Shown here: in pieces, positions 52,877-60,024 of the stretch
Layout: each line of letters starts with the position of its first letter
Position numbering within the stretch: the first letter of the stretch is position 1
Origin: Maritalea porphyrae
GTDB taxonomy: Bacteria > Pseudomonadota > Alphaproteobacteria > Rhizobiales > Devosiaceae
Direction: 5' to 3'
Assembly: GCF_030159895.1 (NCBI RefSeq)
Contig: NZ_BSNI01000002.1
Location: 932,039 to 996,038 of the forward strand
DNA length: 64,000 bases
Position numbers and translations under genes: made by a program
Notes under the pieces: model-generated
Seen by the model: only the letters and a program-made list of their open reading frames with translations
What the model was told of the DNA's origin: nothing
Databases searched by the model: none

Positions 52877-54157
52877 ATGACCACCGAAATGCCCCAACTC
52901 AAAATCGAAAATCCGCGCCTAGAGCAACAGATCGCCTTCATCATGGAAATGGATAAACTCAAATCCATTGACCGGATGACCAAGATCATTTGCGAAGATC
53001 GTGTGGAGAACGACGCGGAGCATTCTTGGCATGTGGCGCTTATGGCGTTGGTGTTGGAACCATTTGCCGCTGAGCCAGTAAATATTGAACATGTAATCAA
53101 GCTCTTGCTGGTACACGATGTCGTCGAAATCGATGCGGGCGACACCTATATTTACGCGGGCGCGGATGCACAGGAGCAATACGAGCGTGAACTTGAAGCC
53201 GCAAAACGCATCTTTGGTTTGTTGCCGCAAGATCAAACTGTTGAACTGACCGCCCTATGGCAAGAGTTTGAGGCGCGCGAAACGGCAGAAGCGAAATTCG
53301 CCAAAGCAATCGATCGTCTGTCACCCTTTATTTATTACGGCTTTGCAGGCGAGGGGTGCTGGGTGGACCAGGGGGTGGATGAGGCGATGGTGCGCAGCCA
53401 GATGGTTAGCATGGCAGACGCTTCGCCCGCCATTCAAAACATGTACGAGCACTTGCTCGCTACCTACCAAAAATTTGGAGTTGTGCGCGACAGTAACAAT
53501 CCGGGCGCTGATCCAAAGAACGACCACATAGCGCTCGCTGAATACATGCAGACCATCGAATTTGATGATGCATCGTTGACCAAAACCATTCGCTTTGTGA
53601 CGGAGATGGACAAGCTCAAATCCATCATTCGGCAAACCCAATTGATCAGCGTGGACAGATTAGAGAATGATGCTGAACATTCTTGGAATTTGGCGATAAT
53701 GTCCGTGATTTTGGAGGAGTATTCCAATACAAAAATCGACCTTTTGCGCGTCCTCAAAATGCTGCTGGTTCACGACATTGTGGAAATTGATGCGGGCGAT
53801 TCACCCATTTACGACCTTGCGGCGCAAGAGGGAAAAGAAGAGCGTGAAATCGCTGCCGCCAACCGAATTTATGGGATGCTGCCAACAGAGATTGGCGAAG
53901 AGCTGCAGGCACTTTGGATGGAGTTTGAAGCGCATCAAACGAGTGATGCACAGTTCGCTCGCGCAATGGATCGGCTCTCGCCATTGCTCAATAATTTCTA
54001 CACAAAAGGCGTGCGATGGGCCGTTTTTGGCGTGACTTCTCAGGAGGTTACGCAACGCCACACAGTCATCGCTGACGGCTCAAAACAGTTGCATAGACTT
54101 GCTGCAAGCATCCTTGCGCAAAGCGTTGAGAACGGCTTTCTTAGGCAGTCTGCCTAA
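52877..54157 (+). CDS. Tandem HD-domain hydrolase (two YfbR/HDDC2-like domains in one protein)
   Basis: Protein of 426 residues made of two homologous HD phosphohydrolase domains. The first has AEHSW (His49), LLLVHDVVEIDAGD (His80-Asp81) and AIDRLSP (Asp146). The second repeats this with AEHSW (His268), MLLVHDIVEIDAGD (His299-Asp300) and AMDRLSP (Asp365). Both metal sites are complete. Relatives of about 190 residues are single-domain 5'-deoxynucleotidases that work as dimers, so this may be a fused dimer. Start ATG 52877 with AAGGA upstream. It overlaps the convergent diguanylate cyclase gene by 17 bases. Confidence 0.88.
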   Translation: MTTEMPQLKIENPRLEQQIAFIMEMDKLKSIDRMTKIICEDRVENDAEHSWHVALMALVLEPFAAEPVNIEHVIKLLLVHDVVEIDAGDTYIYAGADAQEQYERELEAAKRIFGLLPQDQTVELTALWQEFEARETAEAKFAKAIDRLSPFIYYGFAGEGCWVDQGVDEAMVRSQMVSMADASPAIQNMYEHLLATYQKFGVVRDSNNPGADPKNDHIALAEYMQTIEFDDASLTKTIRFVTEMDKLKSIIRQTQLISVDRLENDAEHSWNLAIMSVILEEYSNTKIDLLRVLKMLLVHDIVEIDAGDSPIYDLAAQEGKEEREIAAANRIYGMLPTEIGEELQALWMEFEAHQTSDAQFARAMDRLSPLLNNFYTKGVRWAVFGVTSQEVTQRHTVIADGSKQLHRLAASILAQSVENGFLRQSA

Positions 54158-54935
54158 TCTCGTTTTCGGGAATTTGCGGTTGGTTGGTTTTCTCAAATAC
54201 GACCCGATTGCGGCCTTGGGATTTTGCTAGATACATGCACTCATCAGCGCGTTGTACAAAGTCACTAAGCGATTGCCCTGCTTGGTGCAGCGCCCCGCCA
54301 ACAGATATACTCAGCTGGTGGCGATGCTCACCTTTTTCGTAAACAAGTTTGCGCACTTTGCGACGAATTGACTCCGCAACAATTTTGGCTTTCTTCTTGT
54401 TTGCGTAGGGTAAAAACATACCAAACTCTTCGCCGCCAATCCGGCCAACAAGGGCCTTTTCCTCGGGCGTTGCTTTGATCGCATCAGCAATTGCTTTGAT
54501 CGCTTCATCACCAACAGAATGGCCAAAATCGTCATTGAGTTTTTTAAAATGATCGACATCGATGAACAGAAAGCTGCCAGCTGTTGGCCCAGATTTTGGC
54601 GTATGTAGCGCCTCTTTCACTGCCTCTAGAAACGCAGTACGGTTCAGCAAACCTGACATCTGGTCGGTGCTTGCAATGATCGCCAACTGTCGTGACAGTT
54701 TTCGCAACTTTGCATTTTGGTTATGAATGTAATAGCCGATTGGAAAGGCAACGGCTGTCGCTACAAAAAACGTCACCGTCATGCCGCGCGGCAAGGCAGA
54801 GGGGTCCAAAAATGAATAAATGGAGAAGACACAGATCTCGGCCAGAATGACCGCAGAAACCATAACACGGACCGCACCAAGAATTATGGAAAAATCGCGT
54901 GTGGTTGCTTTTTGTGTATCAACATTCTTGGACAT
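54141..54935 (-). CDS. Membrane-bound diguanylate cyclase (GGDEF), copy 1
   Basis: Makes cyclic di-GMP from two GTP. The 264-residue protein has two N-terminal transmembrane segments (residues about 15-65) and a GGDEF domain with the active site GRIGGEEFGMF and substrate-binding FIDVDHFKKLNDDFGHSVGD. The inhibitory-site position five residues before GGEEF reads EEKA, so the RxxD product-inhibition site is absent. It is a close paralogue of the gene immediately upstream, which suggests tandem duplication. ATG 54935 is preferred to the in-frame codon at 54980. Confidence 0.92.
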   Translation of the reverse strand: MSKNVDTQKATTRDFSIILGAVRVMVSAVILAEICVFSIYSFLDPSALPRGMTVTFFVATAVAFPIGYYIHNQNAKLRKLSRQLAIIASTDQMSGLLNRTAFLEAVKEALHTPKSGPTAGSFLFIDVDHFKKLNDDFGHSVGDEAIKAIADAIKATPEEKALVGRIGGEEFGMFLPYANKKKAKIVAESIRRKVRKLVYEKGEHRHQLSISVGGALHQAGQSLSDFVQRADECMYLAKSQGRNRVVFEKTNQPQIPENEIRQTA

Positions 54936-55079
54936 TTTTGGGTTCCCGACGAACACTACTCTACGTATTTTCAGAAACAAGCTACGCCCATTCAGTTAAT
55001 TTCAGCCTGAAAACATTGGTTAACAAGGCGTTTCCGTTGTCCGGTCTGATTTCTCTGAGCTCTTCGCTGCGCTAGGAGA

Positions 55080-55856
55080 TCAGTTTAGGGCCACTTGCTG
55101 GCTTTGCCGCATGTCGCAGTCAAAGACAATTTGGTTGCGCCCAGCAGATTTTGCAATTGTAAGGCTTTCATCCGCGGCTTGCACAAACTCGCGCAGAGAT
55201 TGCCCAGGCTCGTGGGTTGAAACACCAATAGAAACGCTCATTCGGTGCCCATTGTCGCCGTCTTCGAAACGGATTTGACGCACGCCTCTGCAAATCTTTT
55301 CCGCGACCTTGAGCGCGCTTTGATAGTGTGTTGTGTTCAAGAACACGCCGAATTCCTCGCCGCCAATTCGTCCCGCGACGTCGCCCTCACCAAGGTTTTG
55401 TTCTATAACATCCGATATGTGACGGATCGCGTCATCTCCAGCAGAATGGCCAAATGTGTCGTTAAGTGTTTTGAAGTGGTCAGCATCAATAACCAGGAAA
55501 GAGCCAACGCCGCGATGGGTAGGGTTATTTTCAACGTTTTCGCGAACCTCACCTAGGAATTTGCGACGGTTGGGCAAGCCAGACAAAGGGTCGTGATTAG
55601 CAAGCCAAGACAATTTGACCGATAAGTGTCGCAACTTGGCTTTTTGCAATGAAATGTAGAAGCCGATTGGAAGCGCCACCAATGCGGTGATCGAGGCGGT
55701 GGTAAGAAATTCAAACACGAGCCGTTCAGCGCCAAATCCACTATAGATAAAGTACACGGCAATTTCCGCCATGATAAGCGCTGCAGCCGTTATGCCAATG
55801 GCGCCCTTGCCACTTTCGATCAAGATTGGGATTTGCTTCCTATTCATCTTCGCCAC
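55080..55856 (-). CDS. Membrane-bound diguanylate cyclase (GGDEF), copy 2
   Basis: Paralogue of the preceding cyclase, 258 residues, with two N-terminal transmembrane segments and no recognisable sensor. The active site is GRIGGEEFGVF and the GTP-binding segment VIDADHFKTLNDTFGHSAGD. The I-site position reads GEGD, so RxxD is also missing here. A 144-base gap separates the two genes, so each may have its own promoter. Confidence 0.92.
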   Translation of the reverse strand: MAKMNRKQIPILIESGKGAIGITAAALIMAEIAVYFIYSGFGAERLVFEFLTTASITALVALPIGFYISLQKAKLRHLSVKLSWLANHDPLSGLPNRRKFLGEVRENVENNPTHRGVGSFLVIDADHFKTLNDTFGHSAGDDAIRHISDVIEQNLGEGDVAGRIGGEEFGVFLNTTHYQSALKVAEKICRGVRQIRFEDGDNGHRMSVSIGVSTHEPGQSLREFVQAADESLTIAKSAGRNQIVFDCDMRQSQQVALN

Positions 55857-56024
55857 CCCTTTGTCGATGAACTTGTGACGTCAGAATAACTGGCCCGCGT
55901 TAAATGCAGTTGGATCGAAACACTAAAAGCTGAACTAATCCATTTAGACCTTGTTCAATCATTGACCCATGGTTGGCGAAGCCGTAAAACAGCTCTCGCA
56001 GCGTTCCTTTAGGAACTGAAAGCG

Positions 56025-56070
56025 ATTCCGGTGCGGTCGACCCAATTAGGGGGCCAAGTCCTGAGCTGCT
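56025..56070 (+). ncRNA. Truncated cobalamin-riboswitch fragment in the cob operon leader
   Basis: The 19-base segment CGGTCGACCCAATTAGGGG (56034-56052) is identical to 17186-17204 inside the cbiM riboswitch, and the flanks align too (GGT before; CCAA-TCC-AGC-TGC after). The conserved CCCCCGCAAC core, GCCACTG and the B12 box are missing. It looks like a 5' remnant of a riboswitch and is unlikely to bind cobalamin by itself. Confidence 0.6.
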
Positions 56071-56091
56071 CGACGTTTGAAATAAATGAAC

Positions 56092-56123
56092 TCTGCCTCT
56101 TTTCATATAAATCCAGAGGTAGA
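56092..56123 (+). promoter_or_regulatory. Hairpin sequestering the ribosome-binding site of the cob operon
   Basis: TCTGCCTCT (56092-56100) pairs with AGAGGTAGA (56115-56123) over nine pairs including one G-T, around a 14-base loop. The 3' arm contains the GAGG ribosome-binding site of the DUF6732 gene, three bases from its ATG. This could limit translation of the first gene and, by coupling, the operon. Confidence 0.6.
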
Positions 56124-56125
56124 AA

Positions 56126-56320
56126 ATGACTAAAATTATCCTTTCAGCTATCGCCACCCTTGCCACTGCAGGCACAGCTTTTGCACATTCCGGCCATACA
56201 GAAGTGGTTGACGGGCACGCCCACACCTTAGCTGAGTTGGCTTTGATGAGCGCCGCGCCTGTAGCGTTGGGACTTGCCGTTATTGCGCTCGTGTTGTTTG
56301 CACGCGGCCGCAAATCGTGA
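56126..56320 (+). CDS. DUF6732-like small membrane protein, first gene of the cob operon
   Basis: Product of 64 residues: a signal-like hydrophobic N-terminus (MTKIILSAIATLATAGTAFA), a His-containing linker (HSGHTEVVDGHAH) and one transmembrane helix ending FARGRKS. The His/Asp-rich linker would face the periplasm and could bind cobalt or another metal. Small proteins of this kind occur with cob genes in alphaproteobacteria, but no function is known to me. Its stop overlaps the cbiX start by four bases. Confidence 0.75.
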   Translation: MTKIILSAIATLATAGTAFAHSGHTEVVDGHAHTLAELALMSAAPVALGLAVIALVLFARGRKS

Positions 56321-57468
56321 AGCGTAAACTCAACTTGCCGGCCGACACAGCAGTGATGCTGTGCGGCCATGGAAGCCGCAACAAATTGGCGGTAGGCGAA
56401 TTTGCACACCTGAAGGATCGGCTGAAAGAACATGCAGGCGATGTGCCGGTTGAATATGGCTATTTAGAATTTGCCGATCCGGTTATCCATCATGGTTTGA
56501 ACCAGCTCAAAGAGCAGGGCATCAAAAAAGTGCTTGCGGTGCCGGGCATGCTGTTTGCCGCCGGTCATGCAAAGAATGACATTCCATCAGTGCTCAACGG
56601 CTATCAGGCACAAAACCCTGAGATGGAAGTCATTTATGGCCGTGAGCTTGGTGTGGACTTAAAGATGATCCGTGCAGCTGGCGACCGCATTGAAGAAGCG
56701 TTGGCTAGCGCTGGTGGCGACGTGCCGCGCGAAGAAACGCTTTTGGTGGTCGTTGGACGCGGTGCTTCTGACCCAGATGCAAACTCCAACGTTGCCAAAG
56801 TTATGCGTATGCTTTGGGAAGGCATGGGCTTTGGATGGGGGGAAGTTGCCTATTCTGGCGTAACGTTTCCGCTAACAGCACCAGCCCTTCGCCATGCGAC
56901 AAAGCTTGGTTACAAGCGGATCGTTGTTTTCCCATATTTCTTGTTCACCGGCGTTTTGGTGAAGCGGATTTATAGTTATACCGACGAAGTTGCTGCCGAA
57001 CACCCTGACATTGAGTTTATTAAAGCCGGCTACCTCAACGATCATGATTTGGTCGTTGATACCTTTATGGACCGCATTGAAGAAACGCTGAACGGCGAAA
57101 ACGTGATGAATTGCCAAATGTGCAAATATCGCGAGCAGGTACTGGGTTTTGAAGCGGAAGTTGGGCTGGCGCAGGAAAGCCACCATCACCATGTTGAAGG
57201 CATTGGCGGTGGCATGGAAGACTGTCCGTGCAACGGAGATTGCGACGCCTCCTGTCGTGATGAAGAGTTTTGCAAGAAACATGGGCTTGAATGGACGCCT
57301 GTCCACTCCCACGACCATGCTCACGATCACAGCCATGATCATTCGCACGTCCATCATCACCATGATGATCACAATCATGCGCATGATCACCATCACCACC
57401 CTTATCCGTTTGCGGACCATCCATTGGGGCCAAAAACAATGGAAAAACAGGCTAAAGGTAAGGGGTAG
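56317..57468 (+). CDS. cbiX: Sirohydrochlorin cobaltochelatase CbiX, long form with Fe-S motif and His-rich tail
   Basis: Class II chelatase that inserts Co2+ into sirohydrochlorin for early-cobalt B12 synthesis. The 383-residue protein has two homologous halves: LCGHGSRNKLAVGEF with PGMLFAAGHAKNDIP, and LVVVGRGASDPDANSN with FPYFLFTGVLVKR. After these come MNCQMC, matching the MxCxxC iron-sulfur motif of long CbiX proteins, a Cys-rich patch (DCPCNGDCDASC), and a His/Asp-rich tail (about residues 330-370) likely to bind metal. Start is GTG 56317, overlapping the previous gene by four bases. Confidence 0.94.
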   Translation: MKRKLNLPADTAVMLCGHGSRNKLAVGEFAHLKDRLKEHAGDVPVEYGYLEFADPVIHHGLNQLKEQGIKKVLAVPGMLFAAGHAKNDIPSVLNGYQAQNPEMEVIYGRELGVDLKMIRAAGDRIEEALASAGGDVPREETLLVVVGRGASDPDANSNVAKVMRMLWEGMGFGWGEVAYSGVTFPLTAPALRHATKLGYKRIVVFPYFLFTGVLVKRIYSYTDEVAAEHPDIEFIKAGYLNDHDLVVDTFMDRIEETLNGENVMNCQMCKYREQVLGFEAEVGLAQESHHHHVEGIGGGMEDCPCNGDCDASCRDEEFCKKHGLEWTPVHSHDHAHDHSHDHSHVHHHHDDHNHAHDHHHHPYPFADHPLGPKTMEKQAKGKG

Positions 57469-57473
57469 GGCCG

Positions 57474-58103
57474 GTGGACTGGCTACGCGACCCGCAAGCA
57501 ATCTACAAAGAGAGCTTTGCCACAATTGAACGTGAAGCGGCGCTGGAGCATTTCCCTGCCGCTTTGCGTGCTGTCGTTGTGCGCATGATCCATGCGTGTG
57601 GCATGGTTGATCTGACAACAGATATTCGCTGGTTCGGCGATGTGGCCTCAGCCGTCGGCAACGCAATTTCAGCGCGCAAGCCCATTTTTTGTGACTGCGA
57701 AATGGTGCGCTCAGGCATTATTCGTCGTTTTTTGCCTGAAGGTTTTGAGCCCACTTGCACGCTTAACCAGCCCTCTGTGCCAACCCTTGCAAAGCAGATG
57801 CAGACGACCCGCTCAGCCGCTGCGGTTGAGTTGTGGAAGGACGAATTGGAGGGCGCTGTGGTTGTTGTTGGCAACGCACCGACAACCCTTTTTCATTTGC
57901 TTGAGTTGATTGAGCGGGGTGGTCCGAAACCGGCCGCGATCATCGCAACACCAGTGGGATTTGTTGGCGCTGCAGAATCTAAACAGGCCTTGGCAGATGC
58001 AAATTTAAACATACCATTTGTAACTGTTTTGGGTCGGCGCGGCGGGTCAGCAATGGCCAGCGCCGCCCTTAATGCCACAACAATCGGAAGGGAATGGTCA
58101 TGA
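57474..58103 (+). CDS. cobH: Precorrin-8X methylmutase CobH/CbiC
   Basis: Moves a methyl group from C11 to C12 to form hydrogenobyrinate. The 209-residue product has IHACGMVDLTTDIRWFGDVA, with the catalytic His in the opening IHACG, plus FCDCEMVRSGI and VVVGNAPTTLFHLLELIERG. The start is GTG at 57474 with AAGGGGTAGGG upstream. Five bases after cbiX; overlaps cobL by four bases. Confidence 0.95.
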   Translation: MDWLRDPQAIYKESFATIEREAALEHFPAALRAVVVRMIHACGMVDLTTDIRWFGDVASAVGNAISARKPIFCDCEMVRSGIIRRFLPEGFEPTCTLNQPSVPTLAKQMQTTRSAAAVELWKDELEGAVVVVGNAPTTLFHLLELIERGGPKPAAIIATPVGFVGAAESKQALADANLNIPFVTVLGRRGGSAMASAALNATTIGREWS

Positions 58104-59323
58104 CAGAGCCTTGGCTACATGTAATTGGCGTCACAGCGCGTGGTGTGCAATCATTGGCACCCGAGCAACGGCTCTTGCTTGACCAAGCCAAAGTGATCAT
58201 TGGCCCACCACGTAGTTTGCCAAAAGTGCGCGAGCTGGATGATCGATTGGTTACTTGGCAATCGCCTTTGAGCGCGATGATTGAGCAAATTCTATCCTAT
58301 CGCGGCACCCCGACGGTCATATTGGCCACAGGTGATCCGACATGGTTTGGTATTGGCGCAACACTGACTGCACATATTGCTGAACATGAGTTCGAAATTC
58401 ATCCAGCGCCTTCCGCCTTTTCGTTGGCCGCAGCGCGGATGAAATGGCCGCTGCAAAACGTTAAATGTATCTCGGTTCATGGACGCCCAGTAGAAATATT
58501 GCACAGTCACATTGTACCCGGTCAGCGCATTTTGGCGCTTACCAGCGATGCGACTACGGTGGCTGATATAGCTAAGATTTTGACCAATCGCGGATATGGC
58601 GAAAGCCAAGTGACCGTACTTAATGCCATGGGCGGTGAAACGGAAAGTCAGGTAGCGTTCAAAGCCAAGGACCATACCAATAAGGGCGTGGGAAATCTCA
58701 ATACGGTTGCCATTGATTGCGTGGCGGACGAACGCGCGCCGGTGTTGCCGCCACTGCCTGGACTGCCTGATGGCGCGTTTGTGCATGATGGCCAATTGAC
58801 CAAGCGCGAGGTGCGCGCCGCCACATTGGCGAAACTTGCACCCTTGCCGTCACAACATTTGTGGGATGTGGGCGCGGGTTGCGGTTCAATCGCCATTGAA
58901 TGGATGCGTGCAGCACCACGCGCCACCGCAACATGTTTTGAACGCATGTCGGCACGCATTGAAATGATCGAAAAAAATCGCAAGGCGCTGGGCGCGCCTG
59001 GGTTGAAGATTGTCGCTGGGCAGGCGCCGCAGAGCTTTGACGCGTTGCCATCACCAGACGCAATATTCATTGGCGGCGATGTGGGTAATCAAGAATTGTT
59101 TGATGCTTGTTGGGAGGCGCTGAAGCCAGGCGGTCGTTTGGTTGCCAATGCGGTTACGCTTGATGGCGAAACGGCACTTGTTGCACGGCTTGAAAAGCAT
59201 GGTGGTGATTTGGCCCGTATCGAAGTTTCGCATCTCGATACTGTTGGATCGCACAAGACTTTGCGTCCACGCATGGCGGTTACTCAATGGAATGTGACCA
59301 AACCCATTGAGGGCGACAGATGA
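58100..59323 (+). CDS. cobL: Precorrin-6Y C5,15-methyltransferase (decarboxylating) CobL
   Basis: Fused CbiE/CbiT enzyme of 407 residues. The N-terminal tetrapyrrole methylase half shows ATGDPTWFGIGATL and SAFSLAAARMKWP; the C-terminal SAM-dependent half has LWDVGAGCGSIAIEWMRAAP and IFIGGDVGNQELFDACWEAL. It methylates C5 and C15 and decarboxylates the acetate side chain. ATG 58100 gives the four-base overlap (ATGA) seen throughout this operon; ATG 58094 is two codons earlier. Confidence 0.95.
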   Translation: MTEPWLHVIGVTARGVQSLAPEQRLLLDQAKVIIGPPRSLPKVRELDDRLVTWQSPLSAMIEQILSYRGTPTVILATGDPTWFGIGATLTAHIAEHEFEIHPAPSAFSLAAARMKWPLQNVKCISVHGRPVEILHSHIVPGQRILALTSDATTVADIAKILTNRGYGESQVTVLNAMGGETESQVAFKAKDHTNKGVGNLNTVAIDCVADERAPVLPPLPGLPDGAFVHDGQLTKREVRAATLAKLAPLPSQHLWDVGAGCGSIAIEWMRAAPRATATCFERMSARIEMIEKNRKALGAPGLKIVAGQAPQSFDALPSPDAIFIGGDVGNQELFDACWEALKPGGRLVANAVTLDGETALVARLEKHGGDLARIEVSHLDTVGSHKTLRPRMAVTQWNVTKPIEGDR

Positions 59324-60024
59324 GCGGAAAACTAACCCTTGTTGGCGTCGGGCCGGGTGACCCAGAGCTTTTGACGCTGAAAGCCGTTAAGGCCATTGGT
59401 GCAGCAGATGTTGTCGTCTATCCGCAAAAACCGGGCGAGAAGTCGCTCGCATTGTCGATCGCTGAAATGCACATTGCTGGTCAAGCGACCCGCTTGCCCG
59501 TCAATATGCCGATGAAGGTGGAGCGAAAACCTGCACAACTTGCATATGATGAAATTGCTGCCGCCATTTCATCGCTGTTGAATGAGGGAAAGTCCGTCGC
59601 TTACCTTTGTGAAGGCGATCCGCTTTTCTATGGGTCGGCAATGTATCTGCTTGAGCGATTGCCTGAGGCACAAATTGCAATTGTACCAGGCATTACTTCG
59701 CTCACCGCAACTGCCTCGGCAGTTGCTCGACCACTTGCCGCGCGCAATGAAACGCTAAAGGTTTTGCCCGCACCGCTCGATGACGAAAAACTCATCGCCG
59801 AACTCACCGAGACTCAAAGTGCTGCGATTATCAAAGTCGGTCGACATTTTGATCGGGTGCGCAACGTGCTCACAAAAACTGGGCACGCCAACAACGCAAT
59901 TGTTGTAGAATATGCCACGCAAGACCGCCAAGTCATCACGCCGCTTTTGGACTTTGCCAAAGACGAACGTCCGTATTTTTCAACCATTCTTTGCTACAAA
60001 GGAGATGAAGCATGGGGCAAGTAA
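59320..60024 (+). CDS. cobI: Precorrin-2 C20-methyltransferase CobI
   Basis: Tetrapyrrole methylase of 234 residues acting early in corrin synthesis. The N-terminal VGVGPGDPELLTLKAVKAIG loop and YLCEGDPLFYGSAMYLLERL are CobI/CbiL signatures, with PGITSLTATASAVARPLA following. It overlaps cobL by four bases and the cbiG-cobJ fusion by 13. Confidence 0.95.
   Translation: MSGKLTLVGVGPGDPELLTLKAVKAIGAADVVVYPQKPGEKSLALSIAEMHIAGQATRLPVNMPMKVERKPAQLAYDEIAAAISSLLNEGKSVAYLCEGDPLFYGSAMYLLERLPEAQIAIVPGITSLTATASAVARPLAARNETLKVLPAPLDDEKLIAELTETQSAAIIKVGRHFDRVRNVLTKTGHANNAIVVEYATQDRQVITPLLDFAKDERPYFSTILCYKGDEAWGK

Noticed and set aside
57297-57420. Repetitive CATGATCAC-like stretch as a possible DNA repeat element
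   Set aside because: The pattern is explained by His and Asp codons of the CbiX tail and stays in one frame.
57065-57439. Open frame on the - strand over the cbiX tail
   Set aside because: It is an artefact of the His/Asp-rich repeat codons in cbiX read on the opposite strand.
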